Virus record (IMG/VR): IMGVR_UViG_3300027747_000013
Coordinates: 1 to 31,741 of that record
DNA length: 31,741 bases
DNA from: a virus
Strand: one strand, 5' to 3'
The position numbers and the translations under genes were made by a program. This document shows positions 1 through 6,172 of this stretch, piece after piece. The notes under the pieces were generated by a model. It was not told where the DNA came from and made no database searches. It saw only the letters and a program-made list of their open reading frames with translations. The first letter of the stretch is position 1, and each line of letters starts with the position of its first letter.

Positions 1-127
1 TTGCCAGAGCGGATCTGAACGCGGCGAAATCCTGCAAGGATCGCCTTCACTGGCTATTCGTTGAGCGCGGCTGGACCAAGATCGAGACGCCGAATCACAA
101 GTTCGCGATCCAAAAGAACGGCGGCAA
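1..127. repeat. Left copy of 127-bp terminal direct repeat (circular contig overlap)
   Basis: These bases are identical to 31615-31741. The repeat lies inside one open reading frame that runs unbroken across the joined ends. This is what a circular or circularly permuted molecule gives when a de Bruijn assembler leaves a k-mer-length overlap. A genuine short terminal repeat is less likely, because it would cut a conserved gene. The unique genome is therefore 31,614 bp. Confidence 0.93.
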
Positions 128-293
128 AGTCCCGCTCATCATCGCCGACATCGACCCGACGCTCGTCCCGGTGAAATACCAGAAGGTCACCGTTACCCTC
201 GATAACGACGCGATCCGTGCGGACCTAGACGGCGGCACGAGTCTCCCATTCGCCCGATTCGGTGAAGTTGGCTTTCACCTGAGGATTCGATGA
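1..293 (+). CDS. Siphovirus Gp157-family protein, 3' part (continues from 31377)
   Basis: This is the C-terminal part of the gene that begins at 31377. The reading frame here starts at base 3 and ends with TGA at 291-293. Joined across the circle, the protein is 176 aa. The N-terminal half is helical and charged. The C-terminal half has the Gp157 pattern: a basic helix, then KIETPNHKFAIQKN, then VPVKYQKVTV, and a short beta-rich end FGEVGFHLRIR. Gp157 proteins are common in early regions of temperate siphoviruses near recombination genes. Some have been linked to phage resistance, but their biochemical role is not established. The next start (ATG 290) overlaps this stop. Confidence 0.8.
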   Translation, partial: ARADLNAAKSCKDRLHWLFVERGWTKIETPNHKFAIQKNGGKVPLIIADIDPTLVPVKYQKVTVTLDNDAIRADLDGGTSLPFARFGEVGFHLRIR

Positions 294-334
294 ACCGGCT
301 ATTTACTGTCGAGGTTTCCGGAGTTGAGGCATGA
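290..334 (+). CDS. Possible 14-aa coupling peptide
   Basis: ATG at 290 overlaps the stop of the Gp157 gene (ATGA), and the frame ends with TGA at 332-334, overlapping the next ATG at 331. The predicted peptide is MNRLFTVEVSGVEA. It may serve only to carry ribosomes from one gene to the next. No function can be assigned and it may not be a stable product. Confidence 0.35.
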   Translation: MNRLFTVEVSGVEA

Positions 335-528
335 GCGTGATCCGCTACGACCACCTTTGCGAGGCGCTCAACGTCCCGGACGGGGCTTGCGAATGCGACC
401 CCGACATTAACTATCAATGTGATCATTGCTACGCGGTGGGCGGCGCGGAAGAGGCGCAAGAGATCCTGCTTGACCTTGATTACGTGACCGGGATCCAAAT
501 GGCCGAACGGGAATTGGTGCCCGCGTGA
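331..528 (+). CDS. Small cysteine-rich protein, 65 aa
   Basis: ATG 331 overlaps the preceding stop by four bases. Cysteines occur as CEC at residues 20-22 and CDHC at 30-33, which could bind one metal ion. The C-terminal half is a predicted acidic amphipathic helix. The family is not recognised. It belongs to the rightward early operon, so a small accessory or host-modifying role is an inference from position only. Confidence 0.6.
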   Translation: MSVIRYDHLCEALNVPDGACECDPDINYQCDHCYAVGGAEEAQEILLDLDYVTGIQMAERELVPA

Positions 529-749
529 TTCTGCTCGACCAAATCGCCGTCAACGCCGTCACCCGCTCGGTGGCACCTACCGAATTCGAGCCGTACCGCG
601 AACTCGATACCCCCGAGAAGATGACCGCGTTCTGCGATGCCTACGGGTTGGTGGAATCGCGAGTGCGGCTCGGTTACTTCGACCAAAACATCCGCACTTG
701 GATCATCGACCACGAGCTGACGACATGGCGCAAAGGGTGGGCCAAGTGA
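525..749 (+). CDS. Hypothetical protein, 74 aa
   Basis: The start is GTG 525, overlapping the previous stop (526-528) as GTGA. The protein is soluble and rich in aromatic and acidic residues, with no signal peptide or membrane segment. Its end overlaps the next gene by 25 bases. No family is recognised; the tight overlaps with both neighbours support it as a real gene. Confidence 0.55.
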   Translation: MILLDQIAVNAVTRSVAPTEFEPYRELDTPEKMTAFCDAYGLVESRVRLGYFDQNIRTWIIDHELTTWRKGWAK

Positions 750-877
750 TTGCCGCCCTGGTCGCCTTTACCGTAATCGCCATGATCGTGACCCTTGCCG
801 TCTGGTGCGGGATCATCCTCGCCGTTAGCGTGGAACGGCAAATTGAAGAAGAAAAAGCCAAGGAGTTTAAGAATTGA
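725..877 (+). CDS. Small single-pass membrane protein, 50 aa
   Basis: ATG 725 begins inside the end of the preceding gene and the frame stops at TGA 875-877. Residues about 8-35 form one hydrophobic membrane segment (VIAALVAFTVIAMIVTLAVW and onward), followed by a charged tail rich in Glu and Lys. The tail encodes the AAGGAG Shine-Dalgarno of the next gene. Small inner-membrane peptides in early phage operons often act on the host envelope or in exclusion, but nothing here proves that. Confidence 0.55.
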   Translation: MAQRVGQVIAALVAFTVIAMIVTLAVWCGIILAVSVERQIEEEKAKEFKN

Positions 878-1071
878 GCCTACTCGAAGCTTTAAAGCCA
901 GACCCCACCGAACCCGCTGAGCCGATCATGCCGAACTGCTACCACAACCCCATTGAGCGGATCCCGCGATGGAAAACCGCGCTGAACCTCGCGGTAATCG
1001 CTCTCGCCGTCGTTTTGCTCGCCTACTCGGTCGGGCCTACGCTTATTGGAATGATTTGGAGGAATAGATGA
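874..1071 (+). CDS. Small membrane protein with C-terminal TM, 65 aa
   Basis: TTG 874 is the best start: it has AAGGAG about eight bases upstream and overlaps the preceding stop as TTGA. An in-frame ATG lies further in at 928. Residues 1-34 are proline-rich and soluble. Residues about 36-60 form one membrane segment (ALNLAVIALAVVLLAYSVG), ending in a short basic tail. It may partner the adjacent 50-aa membrane peptide. No family is recognised. Confidence 0.6.
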   Translation: MSLLEALKPDPTEPAEPIMPNCYHNPIERIPRWKTALNLAVIALAVVLLAYSVGPTLIGMIWRNR

Positions 1072-1220
1072 CCCCCGCAACCCGCCCCGGCCACTTTACC
1101 GAGCCGATCACCCTAATGGGCACCTGCGCCACCTGCAAGCAGCCCAAACGACCCCAAGACCTGCTCGCGCATAACGGGGAGTGTCGCGAGTGCTACGAGA
1201 AGAGAGAAAAGAAGAAATGA
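1068..1220 (+). CDS. Zinc-knuckle peptide, 50 aa
   Basis: ATG 1068 overlaps the previous stop by four bases and the gene ends at TGA 1218-1220. Two CxxC pairs (Cys20/Cys23 and Cys39/Cys42) are spaced as in a one-zinc treble-clef or ribbon fold. The lysine-rich tail (EKREKKK) suggests contact with nucleic acid. It is a typical small phage zinc-finger protein of unknown target. Confidence 0.6.
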   Translation: MTPATRPGHFTEPITLMGTCATCKQPKRPQDLLAHNGECRECYEKREKKK

Positions 1221-1438
1221 CCGTTGAATCATTAGAAGAAGCCGTTCGATTGGCCGAAGAATTTATTCGCCGCGCTAAGTTGGTGCCAATTGTTGAAGGA
1301 ACCTACGGGCCTACTGCTACGGGGGATTTACCTGGCAAGAAATGGCGACGGGTTGGAGATTCCGCGATTTACCCTGCCGCTGCCAAACGGGCATCCCTTG
1401 ACTTGACCCGCGCTCTTGCGGACATGAGGAAGAGCTGA
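1217..1438 (+). CDS. Hypothetical protein, 73 aa
   Basis: The chosen start is ATG 1217, which overlaps the preceding stop (ATGA). An upstream in-frame codon exists, but using it would overlap the zinc-knuckle gene by 40 bases. Residues 3-18 form an acidic amphipathic helix, followed by a Gly/Pro turn region and a second helix at the end. No family is recognised. Confidence 0.55.
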   Translation: MTVESLEEAVRLAEEFIRRAKLVPIVEGTYGPTATGDLPGKKWRRVGDSAIYPAAAKRASLDLTRALADMRKS

Positions 1439-1926
1439 TGACCGCCGAAGAGCTGTTGGAGATTATTGCCGCCGCACCGGGCAAAATGTGGGAATGCGAT
1501 GGTGAATACGTTGTTGCGGACGTCCAAGTCATTGACGGCGTTGTATGTTCGCATCCAATTTGCGACATTGACTACGTAAACCAAGATGATTTTGATATAT
1601 GGGAATACCCAGAGTCGAGCAAAGCCATTGCTAAAGCCATCCTCGCCGCCCACAACGAAGCCCCGCGCATCATCCGCGAACTGCTTGCCCGCGTTGCCGA
1701 GTTGGAAGCCCAAGTGACGCCGAGGCCGATTGAGGAAGCGCCAAAGGATGAGCGGGTTTTAGTGTTCTGCCCCGAAGAAAGCGACTACGGCTACACCGCC
1801 GCGTGGGTAGTTGGTGAATACGTCCTGCATTCTTGGGAAGGGGATAGCCGCCTAGAAGATGGCGTTCAGCCTACCCACTGGCTACCCCTGCCGCCCGATC
1901 CGACGACCGAGGCGAAACAACCATGA
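1438..1926 (+). CDS. DUF551-domain protein, 162 aa
   Basis: ATG 1438 shares one base with the preceding stop (TGATG). The C-terminal region (about residues 96-155) has the DUF551 pattern: RPIEEAPKDERVLVF, then a Trp-containing strand, and the closing motif PTHWLPLPPDP. The middle is a helical Ala/Glu-rich segment (AIAKAILAAHNEAPRIIREL) like the linkers of Ead/Ea22-type early phage proteins. The function of DUF551 is unknown. The protein ends in TTEAKQP, resembling the tail of the next gene product. Confidence 0.65.
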   Translation: MTAEELLEIIAAAPGKMWECDGEYVVADVQVIDGVVCSHPICDIDYVNQDDFDIWEYPESSKAIAKAILAAHNEAPRIIRELLARVAELEAQVTPRPIEEAPKDERVLVFCPEESDYGYTAAWVVGEYVLHSWEGDSRLEDGVQPTHWLPLPPDPTTEAKQP

Positions 1927-1939
1927 TTTACGACCTAGA
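1905..1939 (+). repeat. Gene-boundary repeat, copy A
   Basis: This 35-bp segment matches 2459-2493 with one mismatch. It spans the end of one gene (GACCGAGGC), the spacer GAAACAACC and the first 17 bases of the next gene. It therefore duplicates a complete translation-start region. Confidence 0.85.
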
Positions 1940-2480
1940 CACCGAATTTATCGAAGACGGAAAGACCATTGACCTGATCAGCTTGGCTCTCGTGGCCGAG
2001 GACGGGCGAAAGCTCTACATCGAATTCAGTGACGTTGATTGGAGCAAAGCGAACGACTGGGTTCTCAAAAACGTGGTCCCGAGCCTGTGGCGCAGCGAGG
2101 GAAGCGGTCCATACCGTTGGCCGAACTGCCCGCACGAAGGCGGGTTTTATTCTAGGGCTACCGGCGCCATCGAAATCAAAGCATTCTTGGACCCCAAGCA
2201 ATACGGCAAACCTGAAATCTGGGGCTACTTCGCCGACTACGATTGGGTTGCCTTCTGCCAGCTATTTGGGCGAATGGTTGACGTGCCCGAAGGCTATCCG
2301 ATGTTCTGTCGCGACATTCAGCAATTGTGCATCGACAAAGGAAACCCTCCGCTCCCCAAGTGTAACGGCGAACACCACGCGCTGAACGATGCTTTGTGGA
2401 ATCAACAGATCCGCCTATGGCTTCAATCGTTGCCGTATCCGACCGAGGTGACCGAGGTGACCGAGGTGAAACAACCATGA
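1923..2480 (+). CDS. DEDD-type 3'-5' exoribonuclease-like protein (Rv2179c-like), 185 aa
   Basis: ATG 1923 overlaps the preceding stop. Three exonuclease motifs of the RNase-H fold are visible: DTEF near residues 6-9 (Exo I), GYFADYDWVAFCQLFG near 99-114 (Exo II) and HHALNDA near 151-157 (Exo III, DEDDh type). The length and motif order fit the Rv2179c-like exoribonuclease family, which trims RNA 3' ends with two divalent metals. In a phage early operon it could process or degrade host or phage RNA. The C-terminus ends in the repeat TEVTEVTEV, encoded by three copies of a 9-bp unit. Confidence 0.75.
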   Translation: MIYDLDTEFIEDGKTIDLISLALVAEDGRKLYIEFSDVDWSKANDWVLKNVVPSLWRSEGSGPYRWPNCPHEGGFYSRATGAIEIKAFLDPKQYGKPEIWGYFADYDWVAFCQLFGRMVDVPEGYPMFCRDIQQLCIDKGNPPLPKCNGEHHALNDALWNQQIRLWLQSLPYPTEVTEVTEVKQP

Positions 2481-2493
2481 TTTACGACCTAGA
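2441..2493 (+). repeat. Three 9-bp tandem repeats (GACCGAGGT) plus gene-boundary repeat, copy B
   Basis: GACCGAGGT occurs at 2441-2449, 2450-2458 and 2459-2467. It is followed by the spacer GAAACAACC and the ATG at 2477. Each unit carries a GAGGTGA Shine-Dalgarno-like core. Two further units (the second imperfect) stand at 2821-2838, before the next gene start. The segment 2459-2493 is copy B of the boundary repeat at 1905-1939. Confidence 0.85.
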
Positions 2494-2839
2494 ATCCGCG
2501 ATTGTGTGGGAGCGCGACCCCAACAAATTTCCGTTTGTTCGCGTTATTCTCCAACTTGTCCCATATCGAAAGAAGTGGCGAAACCGCTGGATTCCAAGTG
2601 ACGCGATTATCGTTGGCTATGCGGAAATTTGGGAAGGCCATCGCGGGTGGAACGGCAGATTTTGGCGACGGTGTTTTGTTGTTCGCAATTGCGACTACCC
2701 TTTTGGCGACGGTTACGCTCCCCCGAAATCGAAATACGTTCCATGCGAAGCCGTTGACCCGTTAACTCTCGCGCCTAATGTGCCGGGCAGCGTCACGGAA
2801 CGATGTTTCCGCGTTTCAACGACCGAGGTGACCGAGTGA
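2477..2839 (+). CDS. Hypothetical protein, 120 aa
   Basis: The chosen start is ATG 2477, which overlaps the exoribonuclease stop (ATGA); a longer open frame upstream lies within that gene. The first five residues (MIYDL) are encoded by a duplicated copy of the exoribonuclease gene's start. The rest is unrelated: basic, aromatic-rich, with many Trp residues. The C-terminal STTEVTE comes from the 9-bp repeat. No family is recognised. Confidence 0.6.
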   Translation: MIYDLESAIVWERDPNKFPFVRVILQLVPYRKKWRNRWIPSDAIIVGYAEIWEGHRGWNGRFWRRCFVVRNCDYPFGDGYAPPKSKYVPCEAVDPLTLAPNVPGSVTERCFRVSTTEVTE

Positions 2840-3033
2840 GGGAGTTCTTAAACAGCGACGACCCCAACGCCCCGCAGAATCGCCACCTGTGCCCATCTTG
2901 CGGCAAAAGTGCGGGCATGACGTGGAGCGTTTATCTAGGTGGCACATCGCACGGACCATGCCGGGAATGTGGACGGGACACGGTATCAACCGATGACAAT
3001 TGGACCGGCCCGACGACGGAGAGTGAAGCATGA
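2836..3033 (+). CDS. Zinc-ribbon protein, 65 aa
   Basis: GTG 2836 is preferred: it overlaps the previous stop (GTGA) and has GAGG seven bases upstream, inside the 9-bp repeat. An in-frame ATG at 2803 would overlap the previous gene. Cysteines CPSCG (residues about 19-23) and CRECG (about 41-45) form a typical one-zinc ribbon. It could bind DNA, RNA or a protein partner; no specific family is recognised. Confidence 0.65.
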   Translation: MREFLNSDDPNAPQNRHLCPSCGKSAGMTWSVYLGGTSHGPCRECGRDTVSTDDNWTGPTTESEA

Positions 3034-3179
3034 CAGCCATTGCCTACCTAGAAGAATTGGAATACACCATCGTCGAGACTCGCGGGAATTGTTTCGACAT
3101 TTACCGCTACGGGGAGTCATGGGAAGGATTTACCAAAGACCAGCTTGACGGCTTTGCGCGGGCTAGGGGATGGGAGTAA
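3030..3179 (+). CDS. Hypothetical protein, 49 aa (paralogue of 3463-3633)
   Basis: ATG 3030 overlaps the previous stop (ATGA) and the frame ends at TAA 3177-3179. The sequence contains YLEELEYTIVETRG and a later LDGFARARG. The peptide from 3463 has the same order of elements (YLESQGYTIEPVRG, then LAAFAERV). The two are probably diverged copies. The predicted fold is a small beta-strand followed by a helix. Function unknown. Confidence 0.55.
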   Translation: MTAIAYLEELEYTIVETRGNCFDIYRYGESWEGFTKDQLDGFARARGWE

Positions 3180-3469
3180 TGCACATAGAAGATCAGCTAC
3201 GGAAACTGCATAGTGACGCGGTTGCATCGCTTACCGAGGCGTTGGCAGACCTTAAAACGAGCGGAATCAGCGACGCCATTAAAGCGCGGTCGGTTCGCGT
3301 TTCCAGCGTGTCCCACATGACCACATTAGCGGACGGTGAGATTTTTCCTGAGTGGCAAATCGAGATTGACAACGCATCCCCGGACGCAAAAATCGGCACG
3401 ATGATGTACGACAAACTCAACGCTCGCGGATGGGCCGGGGAAAGTTATGAAGTGCGGTGCGTATGGTGA
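3179..3469 (+). CDS. Hypothetical protein, 96 aa
   Basis: The chosen start is ATG 3179, sharing a base with the previous TAA stop (TAATG). Another ATG nine bases upstream is less consistent with the overlap style of this operon. The N-terminal half is helical and the C-terminal half beta-rich. No family, signal peptide or membrane segment is seen. Confidence 0.55.
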   Translation: MHIEDQLRKLHSDAVASLTEALADLKTSGISDAIKARSVRVSSVSHMTTLADGEIFPEWQIEIDNASPDAKIGTMMYDKLNARGWAGESYEVRCVW

Positions 3470-3633
3470 CCCCAACCGACTACCTAGAATCGCAAGGCTA
3501 CACCATCGAACCCGTTCGCGGCATGGTCGAAGTGTGGATTGGGAACACGCTCGTTTTGAGCGACCTCACCGAAACCGAGCTGGCCGCGTTTGCCGAGCGC
3601 GTGAGGCTTCAGAAGGAAGGAGGGGAAAGGTAA
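3463..3633 (+). CDS. Hypothetical protein, 56 aa
   Basis: ATG 3463 lies just before the previous stop (3467-3469); a GTG at 3466 is an alternative start. It resembles the 49-aa product at 3030-3179 in its YLE...YTI...RG and L..FA elements. The codons for its C-terminus (QKEGGER) supply an AGGAGGGGAAAGG purine run that is the Shine-Dalgarno for the next gene. Function unknown. Confidence 0.55.
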   Translation: MVTPTDYLESQGYTIEPVRGMVEVWIGNTLVLSDLTETELAAFAERVRLQKEGGER

Positions 3634-3636
3634 CTC

Positions 3637-4029
3637 GTGACCTACCTTCCCCCCGAAATGCCGATCTCGCTCGCCAAACTGTGCGAGCTAACCGGTGTTG
3701 CCGAGGGGACGCTACGTGACGCCGTGCGGAGAAACCTTCTCGCGATCACACGACAACGCCCGACGCTCGTCCGACTTTCGGACTATTATCAATGGGCCAA
3801 TGCGGAAGAAGAGGGGGCGAGCGAGGGACGGGGAGGGGACGCCGGAACAACTTCCAAGCGGGCTGTACCGGTACGTGACCAAGTTGAAAACCGGGACAGT
3901 CAAGGGGCCAGCCAAGCCAACCAAAGAAGAGGCCCGGTTAGCTCTGGCCCAAAAGCTTCAAAGCCTAAGCGACGAAAGCGCGGCGAGGCCCCGGCGGTCG
4001 TTTGGGATTATGGCCAGATCGTGGACTGA
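3637..4029 (+). CDS. Excisionase-like HTH protein, 130 aa, overlapping int
   Basis: GTG 3637 has a strong purine-rich ribosome binding site (AAGGAGGGGAAAGG region) upstream. Residues about 10-55 (ISLAKLCELTGVAEGTLRDA, then a basic turn and YYQWANA) fit a MerR/excisionase-type winged helix. Such proteins bend attachment-site DNA and direct the integrase towards excision. The rest is a basic, low-complexity tail rich in Lys, Arg and Ser. The final 230 bases overlap the integrase gene in another frame, so that part may be constrained by int. Position directly before int supports the call. Confidence 0.6.
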   Translation: MTYLPPEMPISLAKLCELTGVAEGTLRDAVRRNLLAITRQRPTLVRLSDYYQWANAEEEGASEGRGGDAGTTSKRAVPVRDQVENRDSQGASQANQRRGPVSSGPKASKPKRRKRGEAPAVVWDYGQIVD

Positions 4030-4876
4030 ATCCAGGACGGACGCCGCGCCATCGACCCGCGACACTTGGAAGTATTGGGCGAGTGCGCTGGAATCCGATC
4101 CGCTCGCCAAGATCCCCGCGATCGAGATCACGCCGGCCGATTTCACCGCATGGTGGCGCCGGGCAAAAATGGCCGCTGTAACCAAGATCAAACGGGTGGC
4201 ATGGTTCAGGCAAGTCCTCAGAGACAACGGGATCCGGGTCGAATGGTCGCCGCCGAAAAGCGACAAGCACAACCCCCGTCGTCCGCTGAACGAAGCCGAG
4301 CGAGCCGCAGTTTTGAACTGTCTCGCCACCCTTCCCGACGATCTTCGGTTAGCTGTCCTGTTGTGCTGGTACGTGGGGCTTCGCCGGTCCGAAGCGTGTG
4401 GGCTGATGCACTCAGATAGGGACGGCGACGGGATTCGGGTACGCCGAACCGTGACCTATGCAGACGGAGCATTGAGGGTGAGGCCCAAGGGAAAAACTGG
4501 CGTATCGCTTGCCTGGGTCCCGCTCGCGCCGGTACTCCGTGATCTCATTGGCCCGCCGAGGAAAGGGTTTGTTCTGACCGACGATGCCAAACGACCGATG
4601 AACCCCAAGGTATTGTCGAACCGATTGACGGCGATCTTGAAGCCCATCATCCCGCTTGTTCCGAAGCTCGGCACTCATGCCCTTCGACGAACGTTTGGCA
4701 CCATGCTTTTGGAGTCAGGAACCGACGTAGTTACAGCTGCCAAGGCGATGAGACACGACCCCGCAACGCTCCTCAGAGACTACGCAAGATCCCGCGATGA
4801 CCTCACTTTGAAGGCTGTAGAAGGCGTGTTTTCAGGGTCCTTACCCCCATCAATTACACCCACCGAGCCGAAATAG
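3800..4876 (+). CDS. int: Tyrosine recombinase (phage integrase), 358 aa
   Basis: The protein catalyses site-specific integration and excision. Residues about 20-60 (GLYRYVTKLKTG onward) look like an arm-binding AP2-type N-terminal domain and 80-150 like a core-binding SAM-like domain. The catalytic domain shows Arg195 (GLRRSE), a Lys near 230, His293/Arg296 (THALRRTFG), His319 (MRHDP) and the nucleophile Tyr328 (LLRDYAR). ATG 3800 is the probable start, although the frame is open back to 3695 and no clear Shine-Dalgarno precedes it. It overlaps the excisionase-like gene by 230 bases in the +1 frame. A tRNA-like attP core lies 17 bases after the stop, the usual int-attP arrangement. Confidence 0.9.
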   Translation: MRKKRGRARDGEGTPEQLPSGLYRYVTKLKTGTVKGPAKPTKEEARLALAQKLQSLSDESAARPRRSFGIMARSWTESRTDAAPSTRDTWKYWASALESDPLAKIPAIEITPADFTAWWRRAKMAAVTKIKRVAWFRQVLRDNGIRVEWSPPKSDKHNPRRPLNEAERAAVLNCLATLPDDLRLAVLLCWYVGLRRSEACGLMHSDRDGDGIRVRRTVTYADGALRVRPKGKTGVSLAWVPLAPVLRDLIGPPRKGFVLTDDAKRPMNPKVLSNRLTAILKPIIPLVPKLGTHALRRTFGTMLLESGTDVVTAAKAMRHDPATLLRDYARSRDDLTLKAVEGVFSGSLPPSITPTEPK

Positions 4877-4893
4877 AACCTAAAGTGTCGGTC

Positions 4894-4916
4894 TTCGAAT
4901 CCTAGTCCGGCAGCCA
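4894..4916 (+). other. Candidate attP core: tRNA 3' end
   Basis: The sequence starts TTCGAATCC and ends CCGGCAGCCA. It reads as a tRNA from T54 to A76: T-loop TTCGAAT, T-stem 3' strand CCTAG, acceptor 3' strand TCCGGCA, discriminator G73 and encoded CCA. No 5' half is present, so this is not a tRNA gene. Phages carry such pieces to restore the host tRNA after integration. The implied U1-A72 pair with G73 is common in tRNA-Gln and tRNA-Asn, so one of those is the likely target. Confidence 0.85.
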
Positions 4917-4917
4917 C

Positions 4918-4933
4918 AAAATGAACGCATTTT
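4918..4933. other. Short AT-rich hairpin after attP core
   Basis: AAAATG and CATTTT flank a four-base loop (aacg). The stem is perfect but AT-rich. It could be a weak end signal for int transcription or a bending/binding element in attP; no T-run follows on the int strand. Confidence 0.4.
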
Positions 4934-4984
4934 GAGGCTGGAAAGTGGTTTTAAGCACGGGAACGGGAGCGCAAACCGCGGGAA

Positions 4985-5006
4985 GAATAACCCCACCGAA
5001 TAACCC
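4985..5006 (+). repeat. Candidate integrase arm-type sites
   Basis: GAATAACCC occurs at 4985-4993 and 4998-5006, with a period of 13 bp. Direct repeats of this size beside an attP core are typical arm-type binding sites for the integrase N-terminal domain. The stretch 4877-5045 holds no gene: it contains the attP core, the hairpin and these repeats. Confidence 0.5.
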
Positions 5007-5045
5007 ACGAACTATTAAGGATTACTTACACGTTGGGGCCAAAAG

Positions 5046-6098
5046 TCAGACTGCTATCTGACGAAGCATCTCCGTGTACTCAACCGCCTGGGAAAGTGAG
5101 GCAAAGTACGTGATGAACCGGTCATCGTGCTCGCTGTACTGGGGGTGGATCACGACGGCGCTACTTGGAGTCGAGCAGTCCATAAACTGATTCTGCTTCC
5201 CGTAGTCGTCAAAGCGTTTGTAGGTGCCAACGCGGATCGCGTGGGTCCGAAGACCCGCCACCTTTTGGGAGATGTACCCATCAGTGTGGATATGGCCCGA
5301 CACATAGATGTGGTCACGCTCGCCAAAGAACGCCGTTTTCATCGGTCCGTGCGTCGGGTGAAACTGCGAATGACCTTTGTGGTCGTGCCGAGCGTTTACG
5401 CGGACCACGTTGCTATTCTCAAGGTGCAGCGCCAGCCGTTGCCCGTGCATCGAGTAGAGCACGTTGAGGGTGGCCGCTGTAGACGCTGCTTTGTCGAGCT
5501 TTCCGCTCCAATGGTCATGGTTTCCTCCCACGGCCAACAGCCAAGGCAGTTGAGCGAAAAACCATTCGATCAGTCTGTGTGCTTGCGTGATCGTGGTTGT
5601 CTGGTGAGCATAAAGGCTTTGAAGTCGACCCACCCAGTTGTTTGTATAGTCTCCGATGCACATAGGAAAAACATAGTCCCGGTTTTGGCATGAGGCAAGG
5701 TCTGCTCGAAGCTGGGGGATGTTGCACCCGTCGTCGTCTAGGTGTGGATCGCCAAAAAAAGCAAGGCAGATAGGGCCGGGAGTGTGGATCTGAACAGGGA
5801 TAAGGGACGTTGCTCGGTCGCGTCCATCTTTAGCGTTAAATTGCCTGCATTTGTATTCCAGGATCTCTTCGGCAGTCAACTCACCTGCCGGGATCTGTGG
5901 CATGGAGAACGCCAGAGAAGTTTGCTTTTCTTGCGGTTCAGGTTCTTTAGGTAAGCCAAGCTCAATCAAAGATCGAGTTTGCTTATACCAAACGTATTGG
6001 TAGACCTTGTTGGGAAAATGCTTCGCTAACTCTTTCCCCCGTAGCCCTTTCCGTAGCAGGTCGTGAATAAGTTCCGTCTCTTTGGTCGTCCATGCCAT
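5046..6098 (-). CDS. Calcineurin-like metallophosphoesterase with N-terminal HTH-like region, 350 aa
   Basis: The metal-binding motifs are all present in order: GDPHLD (116-121), GD (149-150), GNHD (192-195), a His-rich stretch near 238-249 and GHIH (268-271). The enzyme should hydrolyse a phosphomono- or diester with two metal ions; the substrate is unknown. Residues 1-45 (WTTKETELIHDLLRKGLRGK onward) resemble a Myb/SANT or helix-turn-helix unit, so nucleic acid is a plausible substrate. The start ATG 6098 has GGAGG five bases upstream. A terminator precedes it and attP lies beyond it, so it is outside the late operon proper. It may be a lysogenic-conversion gene, a DNA-processing enzyme or, less likely, a lysis factor. 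Confidence 0.8.
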   Translation of the reverse strand: MAWTTKETELIHDLLRKGLRGKELAKHFPNKVYQYVWYKQTRSLIELGLPKEPEPQEKQTSLAFSMPQIPAGELTAEEILEYKCRQFNAKDGRDRATSLIPVQIHTPGPICLAFFGDPHLDDDGCNIPQLRADLASCQNRDYVFPMCIGDYTNNWVGRLQSLYAHQTTTITQAHRLIEWFFAQLPWLLAVGGNHDHWSGKLDKAASTAATLNVLYSMHGQRLALHLENSNVVRVNARHDHKGHSQFHPTHGPMKTAFFGERDHIYVSGHIHTDGYISQKVAGLRTHAIRVGTYKRFDDYGKQNQFMDCSTPSSAVVIHPQYSEHDDRFITYFASLSQAVEYTEMLRQIAV

Positions 6099-6111
6099 GC
6101 AAACCTCCGCA

Positions 6112-6150
6112 TAAAAATAATCGCCTCAATCCTTGAGGGGAATCAGGCGA
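6112..6150 (-). terminator. Intrinsic terminator after the tail esterase gene
   Basis: On the minus strand TCGCCT pairs with AGGCGA around an imperfect inner stem (ATTCC/GGAT), followed by TTATTTTT. It lies between the last tail gene and the phosphoesterase gene and probably ends the late transcript. The phosphoesterase Shine-Dalgarno follows directly. Confidence 0.65.
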
Positions 6151-6172
6151 CTAATCAACTCAGGTCGGTGCG

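Noticed and set aside
4894-4916. A functional tRNA gene
   Set aside because: Only the 3' end from the T-loop is present. Position 53 is C and upstream bases do not form anticodon or D arms, so it is an attP core.
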